Positions 37,157 to 48,692 of a stretch of 64,000 bases of DNA are shown piece by piece. Source of the DNA: Streptomyces bottropensis ATCC 25435 (lineage in GTDB: Bacteria > Actinomycetota > Actinomycetes > Streptomycetales > Streptomycetaceae); the NCBI RefSeq assembly GCF_000383595.1, contig NZ_KB911581.1:1763242-1827241 (forward strand). The letters run 5' to 3'. Numbering within the stretch: position 1 is the stretch's first letter; each line of letters begins with the position of its first letter. The position numbers and the translations under genes were made by a program. The notes beneath the pieces were generated by a model. The model saw nothing but the letters and a program-made list of their open reading frames with translations, was not told the DNA's origin and did no database searches.

Positions 37157-38929
37157 TCAGGACTCCCCCTCCCCGTGCCACCGCCGCCACAGTGCCGCGT
37201 ACGCGCCGTTCGCCGCCACCAGCTCCTCGTGCGTGCCGAGTTCGGTGAGCAGACCGTTCTCCATGACGGCCACGCGGTCCGCGTCGTGGGCGGTGTGGAG
37301 ACGGTGGGCGATGGCGATGACGGTGCGGCCGTGCAGGACGGCGGCGAGCGCGCGTTCGGTGTGGCGGGCCGCGGTGGGGTCCAGAAGGGCGGTGGCCTCG
37401 TCGAGGATGAGGGTGTGGGGGTCGGCGAGGACCACCCGGGCGAGCGCCAGCTGCTGTGCCTGGGGACCGTCCGTACGACGGCCGCCCTCGCCGAGGCGGG
37501 TGCCGAGGCCGTCGGGGAGCGCGCGCACCCAGGCGTCGGCGCCCACGGCCGACAGCGCGGCCCACAACTGCGCGTCCGTGGCCGCCGGTTCGGCGATCAG
37601 GAGGTTGTCGCGGACCGTGCCCAGGAAGACATGGTGCTCCTGGGTGACCAGGACGACCTGGCGGCGCAGGCGTTCGGGGCCGAGGTCCACGACGGGCACC
37701 CCGCCGACCGTCACCGTGCCCCGGGTCGGCGCGTCGATGCCCGCCAGCAGGCGGCTCAGGGTCGTCTTGCCGGCGCCGGACGGGCCGACCACCGCGAGCC
37801 GTTCGCCGGGGCGGACCGTCAGGTCGACGCCCCGCAGCACCTCACCGCCCCGGTCGTAGGCGTACCGCACGCCCGTCACGTCGATGCGGTCGTCCGCCGG
37901 TTCGGGGGTGTCCGCGCGAGCGGCGCGCGGGGCGCCGGCCAGCCCCTCCACCCGGGCGAACGAGGCCCCGCTGCTCTGCAGCAGCTCCACCCGCATCAGG
38001 ATCTCGTCGAGCGGACCGCTCAGCTGCTGCAGGTACAGGGCCGCCGACACCACCGCGCCCAGAGTGAGCGAACCCCGCGCGAGCAGCACCCCGCCGAGGA
38101 GAAGGACGAGCACCTGGGGCACGAAGTACGAGACCTCGACACCGGGGAAGAACACCGTGCGCAGGAACAGCGTGTGGAACCGGCGCCGCCGGGACACCTC
38201 CAGCGCGTCCCGGCTCGCGGTGATCCGGCGGCGCTCCAGCCGCAGCGCCTCGACCGTACGGGCCCCGGACGCGGTCGACGCGACGATCTCCGCGACCTCG
38301 GACTGGGCCGCGCCCTCCGCGAGATACCCGGTGCGCGCCCGGCGCAGATACCAGCGCAGCACCACCGCGATCCCGGCCAGCCCGGACAACGCGCACAGTC
38401 CGAGCAGCGGATCCAGCGCGAACACCGCGCCGATCAGGAACAACGCCTGCACCGAGCTGATCAGCAGCTCGGGCCCCACGTCCCGCAACGTCCTGCCGAC
38501 CGCGTCCACGTCCGCCGTGCCGCGCGCCGTCAGATCACCGGTTCCCGCCCGCTCCACGACCGACGCCGGCAGCGCCAGCGTCCGGTCCACGAACTCCTCG
38601 CGCACCCGCGCCAGCGTCCGCTCCCCGAACCGGTGCCCCACGTACCGGGCCCAGCGGGCCAGCAGCAACTGCAGGCCCGCGCACAACAGGATCACCGCCG
38701 CCAGCCGGTCCACCGCCGCGACACCGCTCCCGCCGCGCACCTCGTCGATGATCCGGCCCAGCAGCCACGGCCCGGCCAGCCCCAGCGCGGCCGCCGCCCC
38801 GTTCAGCCCCAGCACGGCGAGGAACGCCCGGCCGTCCGCCCGCACCAGCCGTACGGTGGCCCGCCGCACGGCGGCCCGGTCGGCGATCGGCAGCCGGTCG
38901 GAGGCGGGGGGTGTGATGTCCGTCGTCAC
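37157..38929 (-). CDS. ABC exporter half-transporter with intact ATP site but degenerate signature
   Basis: Membrane domain fused to ATPase, 590 residues. The N-terminal 310 or so residues hold six membrane helices. The ATPase has Walker A GPSGAGKTT, Q-loop VTQEHHVFLG, Walker B TLILDEATALLDP and the H-loop IAIAHRLHTAHDADR. The signature that should read LSGGQ is instead TDGPQAQQ. Its partner, encoded just upstream with a GTGA overlap, shows the opposite pattern, so the two should form a heterodimer with one working and one dead ATP site. Substrate unknown. Confidence 0.93.
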   Translation of the reverse strand: MTTDITPPASDRLPIADRAAVRRATVRLVRADGRAFLAVLGLNGAAAALGLAGPWLLGRIIDEVRGGSGVAAVDRLAAVILLCAGLQLLLARWARYVGHRFGERTLARVREEFVDRTLALPASVVERAGTGDLTARGTADVDAVGRTLRDVGPELLISSVQALFLIGAVFALDPLLGLCALSGLAGIAVVLRWYLRRARTGYLAEGAAQSEVAEIVASTASGARTVEALRLERRRITASRDALEVSRRRRFHTLFLRTVFFPGVEVSYFVPQVLVLLLGGVLLARGSLTLGAVVSAALYLQQLSGPLDEILMRVELLQSSGASFARVEGLAGAPRAARADTPEPADDRIDVTGVRYAYDRGGEVLRGVDLTVRPGERLAVVGPSGAGKTTLSRLLAGIDAPTRGTVTVGGVPVVDLGPERLRRQVVLVTQEHHVFLGTVRDNLLIAEPAATDAQLWAALSAVGADAWVRALPDGLGTRLGEGGRRTDGPQAQQLALARVVLADPHTLILDEATALLDPTAARHTERALAAVLHGRTVIAIAHRLHTAHDADRVAVMENGLLTELGTHEELVAANGAYAALWRRWHGEGES

Positions 38930-40665
38930 CGTACGACCTCCTCGACCGCGCTCTCGTCGGCGTCCCCTTCTTCCCCCGCGTCCCGCGCGACCAGCGCCCG
39001 GTATCCCGGCTCGCCCGCGAGGAGTTCGCGGTGGGTGCCGCGGGCCGCGACCTTGCCGTCCACCAGGTGCAGGACGGTGTCCGCGTGGTCGAGGACGAGG
39101 GGCGAGGTGGTGGTGACCAGCGTCGTACGGCCCGCACGGGCGCCCCGCAGCCGCTGGGCGACCCGCGCCTCGGTGTGGGCGTCGAGCGCCGACGTCGGCT
39201 CGACGGCCAGCAGGATCTCGGGATCGGCCACCAGCGCCCGTGCCAGCCGCACCCGCTGGCGCTGACCGCCGGAGAGGTTGCGGCCCCGTGCGTCGACCGC
39301 CGCGTCCAGACCGTCCGCCAGACCCTGCACGATGTCCTCGGCCACGGCCGCGCGCAGCGCCCGCGCCGCCGTCGCGTCGTCGAGGTCGCCGTGCCCGCCG
39401 AGCAGCTCGCGCAGCCGGCCCGCGAACAGGTCCGCCTCGTGGTCGGCCACCAGGATCCGCGCGCGGACCTGCGCCAGCGGGATCGCGTCGAGCGGCGTGC
39501 CGCCCCAGGTCGCCGCCGTCGGCCCGTACCGGCCGAGCCGGTCCACCACGGCCGCCGCGTCGGCCGGCCGGTCGGCGGCCAGCGCGACGAGCCGCCCCGG
39601 CGGCACCCGTACCCCCGACACGGGGTCGTGCAGCGCCGAGGGCTCGGCGGGCGCGTCCGTGGTGCCGTGGTCCGGCAGCGGCTCCAGGGCCAGGAACCGG
39701 ATGACGCGCCGCGCGGCCACCACCCCGCGGCTCACCTCGTACCCCCAGGAGACGAAGTACGACACCGGCCGCACCAGCACGGTCACATACCCGTAGACCG
39801 CCACCAACTCGCCGACCGTGATGGCCCCCTGCGCGGCGAGCCGGGCCGCGAGCCAGGTCACCACCGCGAGGAAGACCGTCGGCAGCCCCACCCCGAGCGC
39901 CTGCATCCAGCTGGTCACCGCGCCCACCCGGTAGCCCTGCGCCCGCAGCCGCTGCGAGTCCCGGTGGAACGCGTCGGCGACCAGCCCCTTGCCGCCGAGT
40001 CCGCCCAGGACGCGCAGCCCGCCCGCGAGGTCCGCGATCCGCGCGGTCAGTACGCCCTGCCGCTCCCGGTACTCCGTCTCGGTGCCCTGCAGCCGCCGCA
40101 TCATCGGGCCCACGATCACGGCGATCAGCGGCATCCCCAGCAGCACCACCCCGGCGATCTGCCAGGAGACCGACACCAGCAGCCCCGCGACCACCAGATA
40201 CGCGGCGACGGCGCCGGCCCCCGGCCCGATGACCGTCAGCGAGGAGGAGATCGTCTGGACGTCTCCCACGCCGATCGTCACGACCTCCCCGGCGCCGACC
40301 CGGCGCGGCAGCGCCGCCCCGAGCCGGACCGCGTGCGCCGTCACGACCTTCACCGTGCGGAAGTTGGCGTCCATCCGGACCCGGGTCATCGTGCGGTGGC
40401 GCATGATGCTCAGCCAGGCGTTGAAGGCGCCCACGCCGAACAGCGCGGCCGTCCAGCCGGCCAGGGCCGCGTGATCACCGGGCTCCAGCCCCTCGTCGAT
40501 CGCGCGGGAGAGCAGATACGGCGTGGCCGCGAGCAGCACCATCCACACGCAGGAGATGAGCGAGCCGAGCGCGGACCGGCCGGCCTGCTGCCGGACCAGC
40601 CACCACAGATACCGGGCGCCGCCCCGGCGGTCGGGCGTGCCGGGATCCTCGTACGCGTCGATCAT
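38926..40665 (-). CDS. ABC exporter half-transporter with degenerate ATP site but intact LSGGQ
   Basis: 579 residues: an N-terminal membrane domain (about 320 residues) and an ATPase domain. Where Walker A should be there is ALAADRPADAAAVV, with no GxxGxGKS/T. Walker B reads ILLAVEPTSALD, with Val for the Mg-binding Asp, and the H-loop His is lost (VTTTSPLVLDHAD). The signature RNLSGGQRQRVRLARAL is perfect. This half can supply only the signature to its partner's ATP site. Its stop overlaps the partner's GTG. ATG at 40665 follows GGGGG. Confidence 0.93.
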   Translation of the reverse strand: MIDAYEDPGTPDRRGGARYLWWLVRQQAGRSALGSLISCVWMVLLAATPYLLSRAIDEGLEPGDHAALAGWTAALFGVGAFNAWLSIMRHRTMTRVRMDANFRTVKVVTAHAVRLGAALPRRVGAGEVVTIGVGDVQTISSSLTVIGPGAGAVAAYLVVAGLLVSVSWQIAGVVLLGMPLIAVIVGPMMRRLQGTETEYRERQGVLTARIADLAGGLRVLGGLGGKGLVADAFHRDSQRLRAQGYRVGAVTSWMQALGVGLPTVFLAVVTWLAARLAAQGAITVGELVAVYGYVTVLVRPVSYFVSWGYEVSRGVVAARRVIRFLALEPLPDHGTTDAPAEPSALHDPVSGVRVPPGRLVALAADRPADAAAVVDRLGRYGPTAATWGGTPLDAIPLAQVRARILVADHEADLFAGRLRELLGGHGDLDDATAARALRAAVAEDIVQGLADGLDAAVDARGRNLSGGQRQRVRLARALVADPEILLAVEPTSALDAHTEARVAQRLRGARAGRTTLVTTTSPLVLDHADTVLHLVDGKVAARGTHRELLAGEPGYRALVARDAGEEGDADESAVEEVVR

Positions 40666-40720
40666 GGGCCCCCGATTCCGTGTGTGCATCTGCCGGCTGG
40701 GTAAAGCTGTCCCGGCGCCG

Positions 40721-42667
40721 CTACGCCAGGCTGTCCCGCCACGCCCGGTGCAGGTCCGCGAACCTGCCCGTGCCCGCGATCAGGTCCGCCGGGGTGCCGT
40801 CCTCCACGATCCTGCCGTGCTCCATCACCAGGACGCGGTCGGCGATCTCGACCGTGGACAGACGGTGGGCGATCACCACGGCCGTACGGCCGCGCAGGAC
40901 GGTGGACATGGCCCGCTGGACCGCCCGCTCGCCCGGGACGTCGAGCGAGCTGGTCGCCTCGTCCAGGATGAGGACGGCCGGATCGGCCAGCAACGCCCGT
41001 GCGAACGCCACGAGTTGGCGCTGGCCGGCGGAGATGCGGCCACCGCGCTTGCGTACGTCGGTGTCGTAGCCGTCGGGCAGGGCGGCGATGAAGTCATGGG
41101 CGCCGATGGCCTTGGCCGCCCGCTCGATGTCCTCGCGGGTGGCGTCGGGGCGGCCGAGGGAGATGTTCTCGGCGACCGTGCCGGAGAACAGGAACGACTC
41201 CTGCGTCACCATGATCACCCCGCGCCGCAGCTCGTGAACCGGGAGGTCGCGCAGGTCGACGCCGTCGAGGAGGACCCGCCCGGACGAGGGGTCGTAGAAC
41301 CGGGCCACCAGCTTGGCGAGGGTCGACTTGCCGGCGCCGGTGGACCCGACCACCGCCACCGTGCTGCCCGCCGCGAGCGTGAGGTCGAAGCGGGGCAGGA
41401 TCTCGCCGCCGGTGCGGTAGGCGAACCGCACGTCGTCGAACACGACCTCGCGGCCCGGCAGTTCGCAGGCCGCCGCCGGCAGCTCCTTCGGCTCGGCGGG
41501 CTCGGGCACCGACGGGGCCTGGGCCAGCAGACCGGCGATCTTCTCCAGCGAGGCCGCCGCCGACTGGTACGAGTTGAGGAACATGCCGAGCCGGTCGATC
41601 GGGTCGTACAGCCGACGCAGATACAGCACGGCCGCCGCCAGCACACCCAGGGCCAGCGTCTGAGAGGCCACCCGGTAGGCGCCCCACAGCACGATCGCCG
41701 CGACCGTGACGTTGGCGACGACCCGGGAGCAGACCACATAGCGGGCCATCTCCAGGATCGCGTCGCCGTTCCTGCGCTCGTGGCTCCGGTTCAGGGCACC
41801 GAACTCCGAGTCGTTCGCCGCCTCGCGGCGGAACGCCCGCACCGGCCGGATGCCGTTCATCGTCTCGGCGAACTTCACGATCACCGCGGCGATCGCGGTG
41901 GACCGGGCCGTGTACACGCTCGCCGCGCGCCGCCGGTACATCCGCACGAACCCGTACAGCGGAACGAACGACGCCAGCGCCGCCGCGCCCAGCCCCAGGT
42001 CCAGCCAGAGCAGCATCGCCGAGATGTAGACGAAGGCGAGGATCACGCCGATGAGTTCCTGCAGACCCTCGTCGAGCAGTTCGCGCAGCGACTCCACGTC
42101 CGTGGTGGAGCGGGAGATGAGCCGGCCCGAGGTGTACCGCTCGTGGAAGTCGATGCTCAGGGCCTGCGCATGGCGGAAGATCCGGCCGCGCAGATCGAGC
42201 AGTACGTCCTGGTTGACCCGCGCGGACGCCCCGATGAACGCGAACTGCAGCCCGCCGGCCGCCAGCGCGCACGCCAGATACCCGGCCGCCACCGCGATCA
42301 GCGGCCCGTGCCGGCCGTCCCTGAGCGCCGGTACGGCACTGTCGATGGCGTACGCCACCAGCAGCGGGCCCGCCTGCACCGCCGCCTGCTGGAGCAGGAG
42401 CAGCACGCTCGCCATGACCACGCGGGTCCGCATCGGCGCGAGCAGGGAGCGCAGCAGGGCCAGGGTGGCGCCCGGGGGAGTGGGCAGGTCGTCGTGGTCG
42501 AACGGGTCGCCGACGGACGCCTCGCGGGGGCCGGCGGGCGGGGCGCCGCCGTCCGGCTTCTCCTGGGGCTTCCTCAGGGGCTTCTCCAGGGACGTGGCCG
42601 TGCCGGCCGTGCCCTCCGGCTCCTCGTTCGGCTCCTTGTCCGGCGCGGTGGTCATGGGCGCCGTCAT
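40721..42667 (-). CDS. ABC exporter half-transporter (consensus ATP-site subunit)
   Basis: 648 residues. An acidic, Pro-rich leader of about 70 residues precedes the six-helix membrane domain. The ATPase has Walker A GSTGAGKSTLAKLV, Q-loop MVTQESFLFSGTVAENISLG, signature RISAGQRQLVAFARAL (Ser-Ala-Gly-Gln, mildly non-canonical), Walker B VLILDEATSSLD with catalytic Glu and H-loop VIAHRLSTVEIADR. The ATG overlaps the stop of the upstream half-transporter (ATGA). The pair resembles asymmetric bacterial exporters such as TM287/288. The next exporter pair starts 55 bases downstream. Confidence 0.93.
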   Translation of the reverse strand: MTAPMTTAPDKEPNEEPEGTAGTATSLEKPLRKPQEKPDGGAPPAGPREASVGDPFDHDDLPTPPGATLALLRSLLAPMRTRVVMASVLLLLQQAAVQAGPLLVAYAIDSAVPALRDGRHGPLIAVAAGYLACALAAGGLQFAFIGASARVNQDVLLDLRGRIFRHAQALSIDFHERYTSGRLISRSTTDVESLRELLDEGLQELIGVILAFVYISAMLLWLDLGLGAAALASFVPLYGFVRMYRRRAASVYTARSTAIAAVIVKFAETMNGIRPVRAFRREAANDSEFGALNRSHERRNGDAILEMARYVVCSRVVANVTVAAIVLWGAYRVASQTLALGVLAAAVLYLRRLYDPIDRLGMFLNSYQSAAASLEKIAGLLAQAPSVPEPAEPKELPAAACELPGREVVFDDVRFAYRTGGEILPRFDLTLAAGSTVAVVGSTGAGKSTLAKLVARFYDPSSGRVLLDGVDLRDLPVHELRRGVIMVTQESFLFSGTVAENISLGRPDATREDIERAAKAIGAHDFIAALPDGYDTDVRKRGGRISAGQRQLVAFARALLADPAVLILDEATSSLDVPGERAVQRAMSTVLRGRTAVVIAHRLSTVEIADRVLVMEHGRIVEDGTPADLIAGTGRFADLHRAWRDSLA

Positions 42668-44790
42668 CGCTCGTCCCCCTCGGTCCCGGACATCAGATGG
42701 GCGTACTCCGCGTTCGTGCGCAACAGTTCCTGGTGGGTGCCCACGGCGGCGACCCGGCCGCCGGAGAGCAGGGCCACGCGGTCGGCGAGCAGCACCGTCG
42801 AGGGACGGTGCGCCACGATCAGCGCGGTCGTCTCCGCGAGCACGCGGCGCAGCGCGGCCTCCACCGCGGCCTCCGTGTGCACGTCGAGCGCCGACAGCGG
42901 GTCGTCCAGCACGAGGAAGCGGGGGCGGCCGACCACCGCCCGCGCCAGCGCGAGGCGCTGCCGCTGGCCGCCCGAGAGGCTGAGGCCCTGCTCGCCGACC
43001 TGGGTGGCGGTGCCCTGGGGGAGCGCGTGCGCGAACTCCGCCTGGGCGATGGCCAGGGCGCGGTCCAGCTCGGCCTCGCCCGCGTCCGGCGGGGCGCCCA
43101 TCAGGACGTTCTCGCCGACGGTCGCCGAGAAGAGGGTGGGCTCCTCGAAGGCGACGGCGACCTTCGCGCGCAGTTCCTCGCGCGGCATCCCGGTGATGTC
43201 CTCGCCGTCCAGCGTGATGTGACCGGAGGTGACCTCGTGGAGGCGCGGGACGAGCGCGGTGAGCGTGGTCTTGCCGGAGCCGGTGGCGCCGACCAGGGCC
43301 ATCGACTCGCCGGAGCGGATGTGGAGGTCGACGCGGTCGAGGGTGGGGGTGGTGCCGGGGGCGGCGTCCGGGTACCGGAAGGTGACCTGGTGGAACCGCA
43401 ACCCGCGGTGCGCGGACCCGGCGGAGCCGTGGCCCACGGTGGGGGTGGTGGTGTCGACGGCGCCGGGGGCGGCCGAGGCGGCAGTCGTCACGGCGGTGGT
43501 TGTAGCGCCCGCGACGGCGGGCGTCCCGGTGGTGGCTGCGAAGCCCGCCGCGGCAGCAGCCCCCGTCGCAGCAGCCGTCCCGGCGCCCACGGCCGCGCCG
43601 ACGGCGGCAGCTGTCCCCGCGGTGACAGCGATGTCGGCCTCCGCGGAAGCCGACGTCGCGGCCTCGGTCTCGGCCTCCGCCTCGGCCTCCGCCTCGGCCT
43701 CGGTCTCGGCCGAAGACTCCGGCTTCTCGTCCATCACCTCGAAGTACCGCTCCGTCGCCGTCGCCGCCTCCTGGCTCATCGCCAGCAGGAAGCCGATCGA
43801 GTCGACGGGCCAGCGCAGGGCGAGGGCGGTCGACAGGAAGGCCACCAGCGTGCCCGCCGACAGGACGCCGTCCGCGACCTGGACGACACCGAGGACGAGG
43901 GCCGCCCCGATCGCCAGCTCGGGGAGCGTGATGATGACGCCCCAGATCACCGACAGCAGACGGGCCTTGCGCAGCTCGGTGCCGCGCAGGGTGCGGGACA
44001 GGTCCCGGAAGGCGTGGGCCTGGCTGCGATGGCGCCCGAACCCCTTGATGATGCGGATGCCGAGGACGCTCTCCTCGACGACCGTGGTGAGGTCGCCCAC
44101 CTGGTCCTGGGCCAGGCGCGCGACCTTGGCGTACTTCCTCTCGAAGACCACGCAGGTGACCATCACGGGGATGGCCGGCCCCAGGATGACCAGCCCCAGC
44201 GTCCAGTCCTGGATCAGCATGATGATGACGCCGACGACGATGGTGACCGCGTTGACCAGCAGGAACGTCAGTGGGAAGGCGAGGAACATCCGCAGCAGCA
44301 TCAGATCGGTCGTGCCGCGCGAGAGCAGCTGACCGGAGGCCCAGCGGTCGTGGAAGGCGACCGGCAGGCGCTGCAGACGGCGGTAGAGATCCGCGCGCAT
44401 CGACGCCTCGACCCCGGCGAGGGGCCGCGCCACCAGCCAGCGCCGCAGCCCGAACAGCAGCGCTTCGGCGAGACCGAGCAGCAGCAGGTACAGCGCCCCG
44501 AGCCACACGCCCGCCGGATCCCGGTGCGCGACCGGCCCGTCGACCATCCACTTCAGCACGAGCGGGATGAACAGGCCCACACAGGAGGCGATGACGGCGA
44601 CGAACGCGGCGAACGACAGCCGCGCGCGCACGGGCCGGACGTACGGCCACAACCGCAGCAGCGTGCGCACGGCGGACCGCCCCTCGGCCTGCTCGGGCGC
44701 CCCGGCCCGCTCGGGCTCCTCGCGCTCGGTGGCCGTCTCGGGTTCCGGTGTTCGGTCGGGTTCCTCGGGGGTTGCACGTGTCGTGGCCAT
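42664..44790 (-). CDS. ABC exporter half-transporter with Asp in Walker B and a long linker insert
   Basis: 708 residues. The membrane domain spans about residues 55-340. The ATPase has Walker A GATGSGKTT (501 onward), signature LSGGQRQRLALARAVVG and Walker B FLVLDDPLSALD, where the catalytic Glu is replaced by Asp, the mark of the degenerate-site subunit in asymmetric exporters. Between the two domains sits an insert of roughly 100 residues (357-460): a Glu-Ala repeat (AETEAEAEAEAEAETEA) followed by an Ala/Thr/Gly-rich tract. Upstream it is separated by 78 bases from the glgX stop. First gene of the exporter operon. Confidence 0.93.
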   Translation of the reverse strand: MATTRATPEEPDRTPEPETATEREEPERAGAPEQAEGRSAVRTLLRLWPYVRPVRARLSFAAFVAVIASCVGLFIPLVLKWMVDGPVAHRDPAGVWLGALYLLLLGLAEALLFGLRRWLVARPLAGVEASMRADLYRRLQRLPVAFHDRWASGQLLSRGTTDLMLLRMFLAFPLTFLLVNAVTIVVGVIIMLIQDWTLGLVILGPAIPVMVTCVVFERKYAKVARLAQDQVGDLTTVVEESVLGIRIIKGFGRHRSQAHAFRDLSRTLRGTELRKARLLSVIWGVIITLPELAIGAALVLGVVQVADGVLSAGTLVAFLSTALALRWPVDSIGFLLAMSQEAATATERYFEVMDEKPESSAETEAEAEAEAEAETEAATSASAEADIAVTAGTAAAVGAAVGAGTAAATGAAAAAGFAATTGTPAVAGATTTAVTTAASAAPGAVDTTTPTVGHGSAGSAHRGLRFHQVTFRYPDAAPGTTPTLDRVDLHIRSGESMALVGATGSGKTTLTALVPRLHEVTSGHITLDGEDITGMPREELRAKVAVAFEEPTLFSATVGENVLMGAPPDAGEAELDRALAIAQAEFAHALPQGTATQVGEQGLSLSGGQRQRLALARAVVGRPRFLVLDDPLSALDVHTEAAVEAALRRVLAETTALIVAHRPSTVLLADRVALLSGGRVAAVGTHQELLRTNAEYAHLMSGTEGDER

Positions 44791-44868
44791 CAGTAGCGAG
44801 CCTACGGATCGCCACTGACAACGCCCACCGAGTTTTGGCCGGACCGCCCTCGGTCGTGAGTCCTACGC

Positions 44869-47145
<2,277 letters not shown>

Positions 47146-47294
47146 CTCAGGCCTCCCGCGGCTCGGTGGGCGACGGGAAAGGGGAGCCGGCTGTCCCCGC
47201 ACCGCTCCCCATCACGTCGTCCTCCCAAGTGTTCTGCCCAGAGCACGCCTCGCACTCACGTTTCCCGGGGGCGTGCGCCGTCGTTGGGCCGCAC

Positions 47295-48521
47295 GTGAAC
47301 CACGCACAGACGCACGCGCGCCGCGCCGCGGCCGCCCTGGCCGCCGCGCTCACCTGGGCGGCCCTGTTGGCCGGGGCCGCCGGATGCACCACCGGGACGC
47401 CGCTGACCAGCGGAAAGGCGCCCGACGACACGATCCGGGTCACTCCGGAGGACGGCAGCAAGGGCGTGCGCCCGGAGCAACGCTTCGAAGTACGGGTGCC
47501 CAGCGGGCGCCTGGAGTCCGTCAAGGTGGTGAAGTCGCAGGACGCGCAGGAGTCACCCGTGCCGGGCCGCATGTCCGCCGACGGACTGACCTGGCGCCCC
47601 ACCGGCTCACCGAAGCTCGCGCTGGCCGCCCGGTACACCGTCGACGCGGTCGCCCTCGACGGCCACGGCCGCCGCTCGGCCCGGCACGTCACCTTCACGA
47701 CGTACGTCCCCGACGAGCGCTTCATCGCCTACGTCACGCCCGAGAACCGGGCCACCGTCGGCACCGGCATGATCGTCTCCCTGGAGTTCAACCGGGAGAT
47801 CGAGGACCGCGCGGCCGTCGAACGCGCCGTCGACGTGACCGCCGAACCGCCCGTCGAGGTCCGCCCGCACTGGTTCGGCGCCGGGCGCCTCGACTTCCGT
47901 CCCGAGACGTACTGGAAGCCCGGCACCCGCGTCACCGTCGGCCTGCGGCTGCGGGACGTCGAGGGCGCGCCCGGCGTCTACGGACAGCAGCACAGGACGT
48001 TCTCCTTCACCGTCGGCCGGCACCAGGTGAGCGTGGTCGACGCGGCGCGGCACACCATGCGCGTGGAACGCGGCGACGGCGTGCTCGCCACCCTCCCCAT
48101 CACCGCCGGGGCGCCGAGGACGACGACGTACAACGGGAAGATGGTCGTCACCGAGATGCTGGAGGTGACCCGGATGAACGGCGCCACCGTCGGCTTCCGC
48201 AAGGCGAACGGCAAGGGTGAGTACGACATCCCGGACGTCCCGCACGCCATGCGCCTCACCACCTCGGGCACGTTCCTGCACGGCAACTACTGGGCCCCGG
48301 ACGCCTTCGGCAGGGCCAACGTCAGCCACGGCTGTGTGGGCCTGCGCGATGTGAAGGGCGGCGATTCCGGCACGCCGGCGGGCTGGTTCTTCGACCGCAG
48401 CCTCGTCGGGGACGTCGTCGAGGTCGTCAACAGCACTGACAAAAAGGTCTCTCCGGACAATGGACTCGGAGGGTGGAACATGGGGTGGAAGGAATGGAAA
48501 GCGGGTGCCGCGGTGAAGTAG
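47295..48521 (+). CDS. L,D-transpeptidase lipoprotein (first of two)
   Basis: Cell-envelope enzyme that forms 3-3 peptidoglycan cross-links; about 408 residues. The signal peptide ends in a lipobox-like LAGAAGC. Two Ig-like domains follow (DDTIRVTPEDGSKGVRPEQR; FIAYVTPENRATVGTGMIVS), then the YkuD catalytic domain with HGNYWAPDAFGRANVSHGCVGL: the active-site Cys is in SHGC, preceded by the conserved His. The domain plan resembles mycobacterial LdtMt2. GTG at 47295 sets the signal peptide correctly but has no clear ribosome site. Divergent from glgX; the paralogue follows on the same strand. Confidence 0.93.
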   Translation: MNHAQTHARRAAAALAAALTWAALLAGAAGCTTGTPLTSGKAPDDTIRVTPEDGSKGVRPEQRFEVRVPSGRLESVKVVKSQDAQESPVPGRMSADGLTWRPTGSPKLALAARYTVDAVALDGHGRRSARHVTFTTYVPDERFIAYVTPENRATVGTGMIVSLEFNREIEDRAAVERAVDVTAEPPVEVRPHWFGAGRLDFRPETYWKPGTRVTVGLRLRDVEGAPGVYGQQHRTFSFTVGRHQVSVVDAARHTMRVERGDGVLATLPITAGAPRTTTYNGKMVVTEMLEVTRMNGATVGFRKANGKGEYDIPDVPHAMRLTTSGTFLHGNYWAPDAFGRANVSHGCVGLRDVKGGDSGTPAGWFFDRSLVGDVVEVVNSTDKKVSPDNGLGGWNMGWKEWKAGAAVK

Positions 48522-48630
48522 GCGGACAAAGCACGGAGATGGGGGTACGCGCGTGATCATTGAAGTTGGGACTGAACGGTGACATACGCCGAGGCCAAAT
48601 CATTCCGATCATCTGGTTAATGTACGGGCG

Positions 48631-48671
48631 TACGCGCGCTCTGCGCGTAGGGGTGCGGGCCTGATCAGGCC
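48631..48671 (+). promoter_or_regulatory. Two palindromes upstream of the second L,D-transpeptidase gene
   Basis: TACGCGC (48631-48637) with GCGCGTA (48643-48649), and the perfect 14-bp palindrome GGCCTGATCAGGCC (48658-48671), lie just before the ribosome site of the gene starting at 48693. They may be operator or leader structures. Confidence 0.45.
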
Positions 48672-48692
48672 GTGCGAGGGGAGAACAGAGAG

